From the NCBI GenBank assembly GCA_016190175.1, contig JACPRC010000023.1:1-60761 (forward strand): a stretch of DNA of 60,761 bases. Direction: 5' to 3'. The notes beneath the pieces were generated by a model, which was not told the origin of the DNA, did no database searches, and saw nothing but the letters and a program-made list of their open reading frames with translations. The stretch comes from Planctomycetota bacterium (GTDB lineage Bacteria > Planctomycetota > MHYJ01 > JACPRB01). The position numbers and the translations under genes were made by a program. Shown here in pieces: positions 42,682 to 52,122 of the stretch (its first letter is position 1; each line of letters opens with the position of its first letter).

Positions 42682-42786
42682 CTTCGACTCGGCGGCGCTT
42701 CCGCGCCGCCTCGCTCAGTACAAGTACCTCCTGCGCCGCCGAGGCGAAGTATGGTGAGCGACGAGCGAAGCGAGGAGTCGAACCAT
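42681..42786. repeat. tRNA-linked palindromic repeat, copy C
   Basis: Starts at the tRNA discriminator base. ACTTCGACTCGGCGGCG pairs with CGCCGCCGAGGCGAAGT with one mismatch, enclosing the core CTCGCTCAGTACAAGTACC. It ends with ATGGTGAGCGA, a short spacer and GAGTCGAACCAT. From the core to the second arm it is identical to copy B. The following 235 bases to 43021 contain only small inverted repeats. Confidence 0.75.
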
Positions 42787-43021
42787 TCCTTCGGTCAGTT
42801 CTACGGTTTTCGGATCGAATCTCGGACGGGCTTCGGCGTGATCGAGTGTCGGATGGCGGTTCCAAGATCGTCAACCCAAGCGTATTCGCCTCCCGCTCGC
42901 CGAGCGTAGCGAGGCAAAGGTGGAGGCGGATGGCCCCTGCGGGCCGGCAACGTCCGCGTGCTCCCGGTCGGCATGTTCCTCCGGGAGCTCTGGGCCGGCC
43001 GGATCATCTCGTGAGCCGCGC

Positions 43022-45472
43022 TCACTTGCGCAGCTTCTCCCGCGCCGCGCCGAGGCGCGCCTCGACGTCGCGACGCTGCGGCCAGTTCGCGGGCGCGACT
43101 TCCAGCCCCCGCTCCCAGTCCTTGGCCGCGCCGTCGAGGTCCCCCTTCCGCTCCCGTGCGGTCCCGCGGTACGCGAACGCATCGGCGTTGAGCGGGTCGA
43201 TCTCGATCACCTCGCCGTAGTCCGCGATCGCGCCGTCGTACTCGCCCTTGCCGAGGCGCGCCAGCCCGCGGTTGAAGAACGTCCCCGCATGCCGGGCGAT
43301 CCCGAGGGCCCGCGTGTAGTCCGAAATCGCCCCGTCGAGATCCCCTTTCCTCTGCCGGGCCAGTCCGGAGATGAAGTGCGCGCCGGTGCACCTGGGGTTG
43401 ATCCTGACCGCTTCGGCGCAATCCGCGATCGCGCCCTCCAGGTCCTTCTTCGCCACCATCCTCCCGACGGCGCGCCACAGATAGGCGTCCCCGAAGGCGG
43501 GCCGGATCGCAAGCGCCGCCGTCGCGTCCTCGACCATGCCGCTCCAATGGGAGAGCCCGCGGATCAGGTAGAACTCCTCCCGGAAGTCGGTCCCTTTCCA
43601 CTTTTCGAGCATCTCCGCGCAGTATTCCCGCGCGGACTCCCCCCTCACGACTTTCCCGTACCCTCTCGCCAGATCGATCTCGATGCCGGGAACCTGTCCC
43701 GACCCGGTCTTCCGCGCCAGAAGCTGGTGCGCCTCCTCCAGTTTCCGCTGCGACGATCTGAACCACTCGGGTTCCTCGATCATCAGGAAGCGTCCGTAAA
43801 TCCCGCGGTCGATCAGCAATCGCGCCTTGAACAGCAAGCACGACCCGTGATCCGGTTCCGTTCGCAACCCCGCGTCGTACGCCTCTTCCGCCAGCGGCCA
43901 GTTCCCCAGGAGATGCCACGCCCTCCCCACCACCCACCACCCGTCGCCCGAATCGCCCGTCCGCTTCATCTCCTCCCGGCATCGGGAGACGAGCGCCTGG
44001 AACTCGCCGAAGTCCCGTTCCGCCATCACCCAGTCCGCCCGGTACGACCTCAGCCTCAGCGCGTGGAGCTCCCGCGCCGCCTGCTGGTACACCTCCGACG
44101 ATTTCCGCCTCCTATCCGCGTCGTCCCGCTCCCGCTCCGCCTTCGCTTTGGCCTCCTCGCGCGCCGCGGCACGGCGCTTCACCTCCGCATCGGTCCGGCG
44201 GAATCCCTCTCCCGCAGCGCCGTTCTCGCCGTCGAGGACGAGCACGCCCGCGTAGGCGTCCCGCGCGTTCCCCGGTTCTCCCGCCTGCTCCCGCCTTGCG
44301 CCCTCCGCCAGCCCGTCCCGCACGCGCCGCGCGCGATCCGACGCCGTCCTCCATGCCCACGCCCCCACCGCCAGGACCGAGATCAGTGCCGCCACCGCCG
44401 CGACCGCCGCTCCCTTGCGCCTCGCCACGAACTTCCGGACGCGGTACGTCACCGACGGCGGATGCGCCCGGATCGGCTCGCCGTGCAACCATCGCTCCAG
44501 ATCCTCCGCCAACTCCCCCGCGTCCCCGTACCGCCGCTCCGGCTCCTTCTCCAGGCACTTCAGGCAGATCGTCCGCAGGTCCCGCGGCAGGCCGGACGCC
44601 GACTTCCCCGGCCACGCCGGCTCCTGCGTCTGCACCTTGGACAGGACTCCCCCGACGCTCGACGCCTCGAACGGAAGCCGCCCCAGCATCGTCTCGTACA
44701 ACATCGCCCCGAGCGCCCATACGTCCGTCGCCGGCGTCACCGCCTCCCCCCTCGACTGCTCCGGCGACATGTACGCCGGCGTCCCGAGGAGCTGTCCCGA
44801 CATCGTCAGCCTCCCCGTCTCCTCGGCGTCGATCTCCTTCGCCAGCCCGAAGTCCGACACGTACGGCTCCTCCTTCGCGTCGAGCAGGATGTTCGCCGGC
44901 TTCAGGTCCCGGTGGACGATCCCCTCCCGGTGCGCCGCCGCCACGGCATCCGCCACCTTCGCGAGGATCGCGACCTCCTCGCGCAGCCGCTTGGGCCGTC
45001 TCTTGAGGAGATCCGCCAGCGTCATCCCATCCACGAAATCCATCGTGAAGTACGCCTCGCCCTCCTCCTCGCCGACCTCGTGGATCGCCACGATGTGCGG
45101 GTGGCGCAGCCGGGCCGCGGCCCGCGCCTCGCGCTGAAACCGCGCCATCCGCTCCGGCCCACCGATCCCCAGCACCCTCTTGATGGCGACCGACCGCTGG
45201 AGCTGCGGGTCCCACGCCTGGTAGACCGCACCCATCCCGCCGCGGCCGAGTTCCTTCACGATCCGATACCGGCCGAAGGCGGTCTCTCCGAGACGCCGGG
45301 CCTGCTCGGAGGTCACGTAGCCCTTCTGCGTCAGGAGGGCGACGAGGGTCGCGGGCTCGCCGGCCGCGGCGAGGTGGGTCTGCAGCGTGAGGCACTCGTC
45401 GATCTGGGGACGGGTCGCCAGCCCTTCCCTCAGGATGTGCCCGACGAGATCGGATTCCGCGGCCGGCTTCAT
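43022..45472 (-). CDS. Membrane serine/threonine kinase (Hanks type) with TPR sensor region
   Basis: 816 residues. Residues 1-65 are a helical N-terminal extension. The kinase domain (~68-335) has GRGGMGAVY, VAIKRV, HRDLKPANILLD, DFGLAKE and GTPAYMSPEQ. A membrane helix (~350-372) is followed by an acidic/basic coiled coil and TPR-like repeats (~620-790, e.g. KGDLDGAISDYTRALGIA). It is likely an envelope-sensing kinase; targets are unknown. A TATACT lies 11 bases before the ATG, suggesting a very short leader. Confidence 0.92.
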   Translation of the reverse strand: MKPAAESDLVGHILREGLATRPQIDECLTLQTHLAAAGEPATLVALLTQKGYVTSEQARRLGETAFGRYRIVKELGRGGMGAVYQAWDPQLQRSVAIKRVLGIGGPERMARFQREARAAARLRHPHIVAIHEVGEEEGEAYFTMDFVDGMTLADLLKRRPKRLREEVAILAKVADAVAAAHREGIVHRDLKPANILLDAKEEPYVSDFGLAKEIDAEETGRLTMSGQLLGTPAYMSPEQSRGEAVTPATDVWALGAMLYETMLGRLPFEASSVGGVLSKVQTQEPAWPGKSASGLPRDLRTICLKCLEKEPERRYGDAGELAEDLERWLHGEPIRAHPPSVTYRVRKFVARRKGAAVAAVAALISVLAVGAWAWRTASDRARRVRDGLAEGARREQAGEPGNARDAYAGVLVLDGENGAAGEGFRRTDAEVKRRAAAREEAKAKAERERDDADRRRKSSEVYQQAARELHALRLRSYRADWVMAERDFGEFQALVSRCREEMKRTGDSGDGWWVVGRAWHLLGNWPLAEEAYDAGLRTEPDHGSCLLFKARLLIDRGIYGRFLMIEEPEWFRSSQRKLEEAHQLLARKTGSGQVPGIEIDLARGYGKVVRGESAREYCAEMLEKWKGTDFREEFYLIRGLSHWSGMVEDATAALAIRPAFGDAYLWRAVGRMVAKKDLEGAIADCAEAVRINPRCTGAHFISGLARQRKGDLDGAISDYTRALGIARHAGTFFNRGLARLGKGEYDGAIADYGEVIEIDPLNADAFAYRGTARERKGDLDGAAKDWERGLEVAPANWPQRRDVEARLGAAREKLRK

Positions 45473-45547
45473 TCGATGAATGGAGTATACCCCTGAAAAG
45501 CCCGCTTGAACCTTGCGCGGAGCGGGAGTATCCTCCGGCGAGGACCC

Positions 45548-46696
45548 ATGATCCTCTGGCTGATGCTCCTCCTCCAGGAGGAGACCAAGACCCCGCACTA
45601 CGATCTGCGCGTCGAGAAGATCGACGCCGCCGACGCGGGCCGCATGCTCGAGGAGCTCCACGCGCAGCTCACGAAACACTTCGGCTCGGCGCCCGCGGAA
45701 CGGCTGAAGGTCGAGGTGTACGGGACGCGGGACGGCTGGTCCGCCGCGCTCCGGCGCGACAAGCAGCCGATCCCGGAGGGCGCCGGCGGATACTACTCCC
45801 CCGGAACGAAGAAGGCGTATCTCTACGTCCAGCCGACGGAGTACTTCACGCGCCAGCTCCTCCTCCATGAGGCCACGCACCAGTTCCACTACCTGGCGGC
45901 GACGGGCAACCGCGATCCGGCCGCCCCCTGGTACACCGAGGGACTGGCCGAGTATTTCGGCATGCACAACTGGGACGGCCGGACGCTCCGCACCGGCGTC
46001 GTGCCCGCCGTCACTCTCGAAGACTATCCGGAGAAGGCGGCCCAGAATCTCGGACGCATCGGGTGGAACCTCGGCGGGATGATCGAGGGGAAGCTCCCGG
46101 CGGACCGCCCCGAAGCCTGGGCGCTCATCCACTACCTTATCCACAACCACCCGAAGCCGTTCGCCGCGCTTTCGAAGTCACTCGACTGCGGCGCGAAGGG
46201 GAGAGACGCCTGGAAGTCCGTCTTCGGAAATGCGGATGTCGCGGAACCGCTCCGCGCGTGGTTGGAGAAGAACGCCCAGCCCTGGCGCATCGTCTGGATC
46301 GGATGGCAGGAGCGCGGCGACGTGATCGAAGGGGCCGCGGGGACGAACGGCGCCGCGGTCCTCAAACGGAGCGGTCCGTCCCTCAAGGCGGAGCTGGAGC
46401 TCCGGAGCGGCGAACTCAAGGCCGGCCTGATCTTCGGCTACCGCTCGCCGGACGACTTCGCGATCGCCCAGTTCGTCGGATCGGCGCGCGTCCGCATCGT
46501 CCGCCGGTCGGGCGGCGGATGGCGGATCCTCGCGGAGAAGGAGGTGCCGCCGCGCGAGCGGCCCGAGCTTCACCTGGCCCACGCGGACGGCCGGGTCCGC
46601 GTGACCGCCAACGGCGAGGAGATCGGCGAGTTCGAGGCGACCGGCGACTTCGGCCTCAACGTCGACGCCTGCCGCGTGGCGTTCCGGATCCGCTGA
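45548..46696 (+). CDS. Exported gluzincin-type metallopeptidase (MA-like)
   Basis: 382 residues. Short N-terminal hydrophobic segment (ILWLMLLLQ). Zinc site LLHEATHQFHY (HExxH, ~105) with the third ligand in YTEGLAEYFG (~130). The C-terminal ~110 residues form a beta-sandwich (GLIFGYRSPDDFAIAQFV), resembling concanavalin-like glycan-binding domains. The start was chosen at ATG 45548; a TTG at 45506 is less likely. It is divergent from the kinase gene. Confidence 0.75.
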   Translation: MILWLMLLLQEETKTPHYDLRVEKIDAADAGRMLEELHAQLTKHFGSAPAERLKVEVYGTRDGWSAALRRDKQPIPEGAGGYYSPGTKKAYLYVQPTEYFTRQLLLHEATHQFHYLAATGNRDPAAPWYTEGLAEYFGMHNWDGRTLRTGVVPAVTLEDYPEKAAQNLGRIGWNLGGMIEGKLPADRPEAWALIHYLIHNHPKPFAALSKSLDCGAKGRDAWKSVFGNADVAEPLRAWLEKNAQPWRIVWIGWQERGDVIEGAAGTNGAAVLKRSGPSLKAELELRSGELKAGLIFGYRSPDDFAIAQFVGSARVRIVRRSGGGWRILAEKEVPPRERPELHLAHADGRVRVTANGEEIGEFEATGDFGLNVDACRVAFRIR

Positions 46697-46702
46697 TCCG
46701 AC

Positions 46703-48538
46703 CTACCCCCCGTTCGCCATCGCCCAGTCGAAGATCCGCTGGATCGAGTCCGGCCCCACCTCCGGGACGTCGTCCACGGAGTGCGCGGGATAGTGTTTGT
46801 TCGCGTCCTGATAGGCCGAGCCGGTCCCGAAGACGCGCGGGAACGGGACGAACTGGTTGTCGGAGGAGGTCTGGAGCTTCAGATCGGGCCCGCCCTCGCG
46901 GTAGCGGATCAGGTTCTTCGCCGCGTCGGACTTGAGGCCGACCGTCGAGTCGAAGAAGGCCTGCCCCTTCGCCGCGTCGTTCGTCACGGCGAGGACCGAC
47001 GAGGGACCGACGAGCCCGTAGAACTTCTGGCCCACGTAGATCTCCAGCCCCTCCATCGACTCGGGCCCCGCGCCCGAGGTCTCGTAGAGCGCCTTGAGGG
47101 AGGCGAACGGCCGCTTCGCGACGATCGAGGCCGAGACCTGCTTCGCCGCGTAATCGCCCGCCCCCGGGGCGACGGAGTCGAAGCCGAGCTTCACGGCGGT
47201 CTCCAATTCCGCCTGCGTCGTCGCCGGGCCGTTCACGAACTCGAGGATCTTCTTCTCGATGCACGGCAGCGCTGCGCCCGTGTCGCCGGGGTCGCCGATC
47301 GAAGAGCCGGCCGCGCGGAAGAAGATCTGCAGGCCCAGCGGCGAGTTGGAGCTGCCGCCGGCGAACCAGATCCCGGCCGCGCTCGAGGTCATCGAGAAAT
47401 CGGGAGGCGAGAACGTGTGAGCCGGATCGACGACGTGCTCCGAGGACCACTGACCCTGCGCGTCCCGCTCACGCGCAACGAAGGAATACGACTCGGTGTT
47501 CGTGTAGGGCGCCACCTGCATCTCGTAGTAGTAGGCGCGAGACGCCGTGACCGCGACGCCCCCTTCGGGTCTCGCCGCCACCGCGAAGGACCAATAGGAC
47601 ACCGATTCGATCAGCGTCTCGTCCTCGTTCGCCCACCCGTTGAAGATCGATCCGGCGTCGAGGACGAACTGCCCGCCCTGCAGCCGATAGAGCGAGCCGC
47701 CGCCGAGCGCGGCGACGACCCAGAGCGTGCCGCCCGACCACGCGGCCTCGTGCGCGGCGGCGCTAGGCGAGACCTGGATGCGCGGGTCCCACGTCCCGTC
47801 GGCCTTGCGGACGCGCGCGTACAGGCCGTCCGGCGCGCGATACGTCACCCAGATGTCTCCGCCCGGCGCGGCGACGACCTCGAGCGTCTGCCACTGGGGC
47901 TGCATCGAGGCGGAGTCGACGGTCTCGATGCCGCCGATCGCGCCGTTCGAAGGATCAAAGCTGGAGAGCTGCACGTTGCCGGCGTTGAGGTTGTCCGCGC
48001 CGCTCCAGGCGAACCAGACGAGGCCGTCCGCGCCGAAGGCCACCGAGGGCTGATAAATGCGGCCGACGGGCGTGACCCGCTTCCACGGCCCGAGGGTGGC
48101 GCCCATCGTCCGCAGGAAGAGGGCGTACATCGTCCCCTCACTCGTGAGCGTGGAGGTCGAGTAGCGGCCCGCGGCCCCCAGGACCCACCCGCCGTCCCCC
48201 GGCAGCGGGCAGACGTAGTGCTCGAAGGTCATCTTGACGGTATTGCCGTAGGTCGTCGCGTACGTGGGGAGACCGGCGTCCACCGCGACCGGCGCCGTCC
48301 AGCTTCCATCCTGATAGGTGCGGAAGAGGCTGGCGAAATAGGGACGGCTCGCGTCGTTCGTCTGCGTCCCGCGGCAAAGGACCGCCGCCGAGCCGTCGGC
48401 GCGCGCCCCGATGCCGGGGTAGAAGCCTGCGAGGCCCCCCTCGGTCACTTCCAGCTTCGTCTCCCAGTCGTTCGCGCCCGCCGGGAGGAGAAGCAATCCG
48501 GACAGGAGCGCCCAGCCCGCGATTCCGCGCTTGGTCAT
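46703..48538 (-). CDS. Secreted beta-propeller protein with C-terminal shared domain
   Basis: 611 residues. A signal peptide (to ~22) is followed by a propeller-like region (~25-415) with repeated G-x-x-W/F-A strands (ADGLVWFAWSGAD, GGDIWVTYRAPDG). The C-terminal domain (~424-611) begins KKILEFVNGPATTQAELE and contains GPESMEGLEIYVG, NLIRYREGGPDL and HSVDDVPEVGPDSIQRIF. It is also found in the adjacent gene at 48560. No catalytic motif is recognised. It is probably surface-exposed. Confidence 0.65.
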   Translation of the reverse strand: MTKRGIAGWALLSGLLLLPAGANDWETKLEVTEGGLAGFYPGIGARADGSAAVLCRGTQTNDASRPYFASLFRTYQDGSWTAPVAVDAGLPTYATTYGNTVKMTFEHYVCPLPGDGGWVLGAAGRYSTSTLTSEGTMYALFLRTMGATLGPWKRVTPVGRIYQPSVAFGADGLVWFAWSGADNLNAGNVQLSSFDPSNGAIGGIETVDSASMQPQWQTLEVVAAPGGDIWVTYRAPDGLYARVRKADGTWDPRIQVSPSAAAHEAAWSGGTLWVVAALGGGSLYRLQGGQFVLDAGSIFNGWANEDETLIESVSYWSFAVAARPEGGVAVTASRAYYYEMQVAPYTNTESYSFVARERDAQGQWSSEHVVDPAHTFSPPDFSMTSSAAGIWFAGGSSNSPLGLQIFFRAAGSSIGDPGDTGAALPCIEKKILEFVNGPATTQAELETAVKLGFDSVAPGAGDYAAKQVSASIVAKRPFASLKALYETSGAGPESMEGLEIYVGQKFYGLVGPSSVLAVTNDAAKGQAFFDSTVGLKSDAAKNLIRYREGGPDLKLQTSSDNQFVPFPRVFGTGSAYQDANKHYPAHSVDDVPEVGPDSIQRIFDWAMANGG

Positions 48539-48559
48539 CGTTCGGTCCTTTCTCACGCG

Positions 48560-49579
48560 TTACGGAGTCGCCTCGCCGATCATCTCGGCATAGGCCTGCA
48601 CCCAGAGATCCGCGTTCTGCTCCCAGAGACCGCTCACCACGGCGGCGATGGCCTCTCGCGCCGCGGCCTCGTTCGAGAACGTCTGCCCGACGAGCCCCGC
48701 CGAGGCCCCCCAGGTCGCGGACCCGAAATCGAGGAGGAAGTCGCGGATCTTGTCCAGGAAGAAGTTCTTGGAGTACTCATCGGTGTACGCCTCGCCGCCG
48801 AAGGCCCCATAGCCGTACGTGCTCCAGAGGTTCTCTCCGTTTGCCGAGATGAACTCGTTCACCGCCTCCGTCAGGAATACGTTCGCGTTCGCCTCGGTGA
48901 GCACGTACCCGCCGGCGCCGCCGTCCGCCGTCACGACCCCCATCGCGAAGTCGAAGAGCTTCTGGATCGAGACCGGGCCGACCTCCGGGACGTCGTCGAC
49001 GGAGTGGGCCGGATAGACCGGCGCGGCGACTCCCTTATGGCCGAAGATGCGCGAGTACGCCACGTACTTGTTGTCCTTCTTGGTCGTGACCTTCATGTCG
49101 GGCCCGCCGTCGCGCCAGCGGATGATGTTCTGCGCGGCCGGAGAGGTGAGCCCCGCGGCCTTCAGCGTCGTGACCTTGGTCTTCTTGGCGTTGACGAGAT
49201 CCAGGATCGCGGAGGGGCCCCCGAGGGCGAAGTAGTTCTTTCCCACGTAGATTTCCAGCCCCTCCATCCCCTCCGTGCCCACGCTCGTCCCCTGGTAGAG
49301 CTCGAGGAGCGTGTCGAACGGATTGTCGTCCGCCGTACCGTAGATCCGATCCCATCCCGCGCGGTGCGCGAGGATGGACGCCGCGGCCTGCGCGGCCGTG
49401 TAGTCGTCGAAGTTGCTCCCCGCGTAGCCGTGCTGCGTCGCGGCCTGAAGCTGCTCCGAGGTCGTCGCCGGATCGTTGACGAAATCGAGGATCGCCTGCT
49501 CCACGTTCATCTCCTGCGCCGCCGCGGAGAGACCCATGCACGCGATCCACGCCGCGAATGCCGTCGTCTTGCGCAACAT
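48560..49579 (-). CDS. Secreted protein built on the same domain as its neighbour
   Basis: 339 residues with a signal peptide ending near SAAAQ. The shared domain (~20-240) has AILDFVNDPATTSEQLQ, GTEGMEGLEIYVGK, NIIRWRDGGPDM and HSVDDVPEVGPVSIQKLF. An additional ~100-residue helical tail (NANVFLTEAVNEFISANGE...) is unique to it. The early part looks like a helix-hairpin-helix. Ribosome-binding site AGGAG; 21 bases separate it from the propeller gene downstream, so the two are probably one operon. Confidence 0.65.
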   Translation of the reverse strand: MLRKTTAFAAWIACMGLSAAAQEMNVEQAILDFVNDPATTSEQLQAATQHGYAGSNFDDYTAAQAAASILAHRAGWDRIYGTADDNPFDTLLELYQGTSVGTEGMEGLEIYVGKNYFALGGPSAILDLVNAKKTKVTTLKAAGLTSPAAQNIIRWRDGGPDMKVTTKKDNKYVAYSRIFGHKGVAAPVYPAHSVDDVPEVGPVSIQKLFDFAMGVVTADGGAGGYVLTEANANVFLTEAVNEFISANGENLWSTYGYGAFGGEAYTDEYSKNFFLDKIRDFLLDFGSATWGASAGLVGQTFSNEAAAREAIAAVVSGLWEQNADLWVQAYAEMIGEATP

Positions 49580-49593
49580 CTTCGGCTCCTTTC

Positions 49594-50280
49594 CTATCTG
49601 ATGGAGGTTTCGATCTGATGCCGGATTTGCTTCGCCTCGTACCGGAAGGCGGCCAGGCGCGAGTCGCGCTCGATGGCGGAGGCGGCCACGACTCCCTCCG
49701 AGAGGAGGATCGCCTTGGCCTGCCCCAGTGCCGCCTGGCCCTCGGGGCCCGCCGTCTCCACGGGCGTCCAGCGGCACAGGAGGACGAGTCCCTGGAGTGC
49801 GCGCAGTCTCGCGAGCTGCGTGGACGATCCGCCGAGGAGCGCCTGCAGCGTCTCGACGGCCCCGCAGGTCGGGTATCGCGCCAGCGCGCCGACGGCGTCG
49901 GACGCCTTCTCGTGATCGCGGACGTCCTGGATCGCTTCCGCGAGGATGGCGTACGCTTCCGGCGTCCCCTGGCGAGACAGGGCCATGAGGGCCGGCCGCC
50001 AGACTCGGGGATCGGGATTCTCCAGCGCGCGGCGGCGAAGTTCGGCCCGGGACACTTGATCCCCCTGCTGCGGTTCGACGGGTTGTGCGGTGCGAGTCGG
50101 TTCGATCGACGATGCCGGCCGCCGCTCGGACATGACCTCGGACCCCGGCACGGGAACTTCGGCGGCGACGCGAGGGGTCGGCTTCGTTCGGGAAGGGCCG
50201 CTCTTCCTGGACGCGGCCCCGCCCAGGAGCGCCGCGGCCAGGACCGCCGCCAGGATGGCCGCCACCCAGACTTGTTTCAT
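49594..50280 (-). CDS. Membrane-anchored HEAT-like protein
   Basis: 228 residues. N-terminal signal anchor (VAAILAAVLAAALLGGAA), a Pro/Ser/Thr-rich linker to ~75, then helical HEAT-like repeats (NPDPRVWRPALMALSRQGTP). The ATG overlaps the stop of the small HicB-like gene (ATGA). Function unknown. Confidence 0.55.
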   Translation of the reverse strand: MKQVWVAAILAAVLAAALLGGAASRKSGPSRTKPTPRVAAEVPVPGSEVMSERRPASSIEPTRTAQPVEPQQGDQVSRAELRRRALENPDPRVWRPALMALSRQGTPEAYAILAEAIQDVRDHEKASDAVGALARYPTCGAVETLQALLGGSSTQLARLRALQGLVLLCRWTPVETAGPEGQAALGQAKAILLSEGVVAASAIERDSRLAAFRYEAKQIRHQIETSIR

Positions 50281-50441
50281 CGATCGTTCCCCTTCTCGCG
50301 AAGGAGCCGGGTCCGGTCCCGGAGCCTCTCCATCGCCACCTCGCGCGTCGGTCCCGTGGCGGAGCAGCCCGGCAGCTCCGGACAGTAGGCCAGGAACGCG
50401 CCGCTCCTGGGGCTCTTCCGGACCACCACGCGCATCTTCAT
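50277..50441 (-). CDS. Small HicB-like protein
   Basis: 54 residues. RVVVRKSPRSGAFLAYCPEL-PGC followed by TREVAMERLRDR matches the HicB/UPF0150 fold (partially degraded RNase-H-like), normally an antitoxin or small regulator. No HicA toxin is visible, so it is an orphan or a distant member. Alternative start at Met3 (50435). Confidence 0.55.
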   Translation of the reverse strand: MKMRVVVRKSPRSGAFLAYCPELPGCSATGPTREVAMERLRDRTRLLREKGNDR

Positions 50442-50617
50442 CGCGGTGATGGAGAGCAATCCCCGTGCCGCAGGAATCCGGCGCCCCCGCCGGGTCATTG
50501 CGCTAATCCTAGATCTTAATGGATCGTCTATGATAATATCGTCTCACGGAAAAGAACATCGGCGCCCTGGACCAGACCCTCCACGACGCGGCGATCGAGT
50601 CGCTGGAGAGCCGGATC

Positions 50618-52024
50618 ATGGAGCTGGCGCTGGAGCGGACGGGCGCGCGGGACGGGGCGATCTTCCTCGTGGACGAGGAGGAGGACGCCCTGCGGACCGA
50701 GTTCCACATCGTGGGGGGCGTCGCGATGGCCCTTCCGAGCCTCCTCCTGCGGCGGCGGAAGGACGGCCGGCCGAACGGAATCGCCTTCGCCATCGCCGAC
50801 TCGGGCGAGCCCTATCTCTGCAGCGACACGTCGCGGGACCCGAACTACGCCGCCTACTTCCAGGACGTCGCTTCCATCGCCGGGGCGCCGATCCTCTACC
50901 AGCGGCGCGCCATCGGCGTCATCACCGTCTCCTCCCGGAAGGCCGGCGCCTTCACGCAGGAGCATGTGGACGAGCTGGCGGCCCTCGCCGCCTCGGCCGC
51001 GAAGTTCATGCGCCGCGCGCAGCTCCACCGGGAGAAGCGCGAGGGGGACGGGCGCGACTTCCTCATCAAGGGGCTTTCCCCCGAGTGGCTCGAAGTGGAG
51101 CGCGCCATCGAGCGCGTGTCCGACACGACGGCCCCCGTCCTCGTCCGCGGGGAGAGCGGGACGGGCAAGGAGCTCGTCGCCCACGCGATCCACTTCAACA
51201 GCCCGCGCCGGCGGAAGCCCTTCGTCGTGGTGAACTGCGCCGCGATCCCGGAGACGCTGCTGGAGAGCGCGCTCTTCGGCCACGTCCGCGGCGCCTTCAC
51301 CGGGGCGACGGCGAACCGGATCGGCGAGTTCCAGAAGGCCCACGGGGGGACGCTCTTCCTCGACGAGATCGGCGAGCTGACGCCGCCGCTCCAGGCCAAG
51401 CTCCTGCGGGCGATCGAACAGGGCGAGATCGCGCCCCTGGGCAGCGACGCCCCTCCGAGGCGCGTCGACGTCCGGCTCGTCGCCGCGACGAACCGCGACC
51501 TCGAGGCCATGATGCGGCAGGGCGCGTTCCGCGAGGACCTCTACTTCCGCCTGAGCGTGGTGACGCTCCAGCTCCCGCCCCTGCGCACCTTCCTGAACAA
51601 CCTGCCGATCCTGGCGCAGGTCTTCCTGCACCAGGCGAACCGGCGGCACGGTCGGACCGCCGCGGGATTCGCGCCCGGCGCGATGGCATGCCTCCAGGCG
51701 CACTCGTACCCGGGCAACCTTCGCGAGCTGCGGAATATCGTGGAGCGCGCGGTGATCGTCGCGTCGGGACCCGACATCGAGCCCGCCGACCTTCCGCCCC
51801 ACCTCTCCGCGCCGGCCCCGCGCCGCTCGGATCGCCCCCTCGCGTGGCGCGAGCTCCGCGAGCGGTGGGTCGACGCGCCCGAACGCCGCTACCTGGAGGA
51901 TCTGGTCGCATCCGCGAAGTCCGTCCGCGACGCGGCCCGGCAGGCCGGCGTGAGCGTGGCGACGCTCTACCGGCTGCTCCGCCGCCGCGGGCTGCGCCTG
52001 GGCCTCCGCGCGGAGCGGGAGTGA
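50618..52024 (+). CDS. Sigma-54-dependent activator with GAF sensor
   Basis: 468 residues from the ATG. The frame is open back to 50537 and reads LDQTLHDAAIESLESRI upstream, so a non-ATG start (e.g. CTG 50567) may be the true one. GAF domain (~1-140), AAA+ domain (~160-390) with GESGTGKE, HVRGAFTGATANR (the sigma54-contact loop) and GGTLFLDEIGEL, then a Fis-like helix-turn-helix (RDAARQAGVSVATLYRLL). It would work with RpoN encoded at 31509. Its targets are unknown. Confidence 0.9.
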   Translation: MELALERTGARDGAIFLVDEEEDALRTEFHIVGGVAMALPSLLLRRRKDGRPNGIAFAIADSGEPYLCSDTSRDPNYAAYFQDVASIAGAPILYQRRAIGVITVSSRKAGAFTQEHVDELAALAASAAKFMRRAQLHREKREGDGRDFLIKGLSPEWLEVERAIERVSDTTAPVLVRGESGTGKELVAHAIHFNSPRRRKPFVVVNCAAIPETLLESALFGHVRGAFTGATANRIGEFQKAHGGTLFLDEIGELTPPLQAKLLRAIEQGEIAPLGSDAPPRRVDVRLVAATNRDLEAMMRQGAFREDLYFRLSVVTLQLPPLRTFLNNLPILAQVFLHQANRRHGRTAAGFAPGAMACLQAHSYPGNLRELRNIVERAVIVASGPDIEPADLPPHLSAPAPRRSDRPLAWRELRERWVDAPERRYLEDLVASAKSVRDAARQAGVSVATLYRLLRRRGLRLGLRAERE

Positions 52025-52089
52025 GGCACGGCGGGGGCGCTGCGGGGATAGGACGGGGTCGGAACTCCCGTACTTGCCGCCTCGCCGCA

Positions 52090-52116
52090 TTGCCTCTGCG
52101 CGGTACATGATATGAT
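52090..52116 (+). promoter_or_regulatory. Promoter of the WD40 gene
   Basis: TTGCCT (52090-52095), a short 15-base spacer, TATGAT (52111-52116). The GTG start is six bases downstream, another leaderless arrangement. Confidence 0.45.
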
Positions 52117-52122
52117 CCGCTT

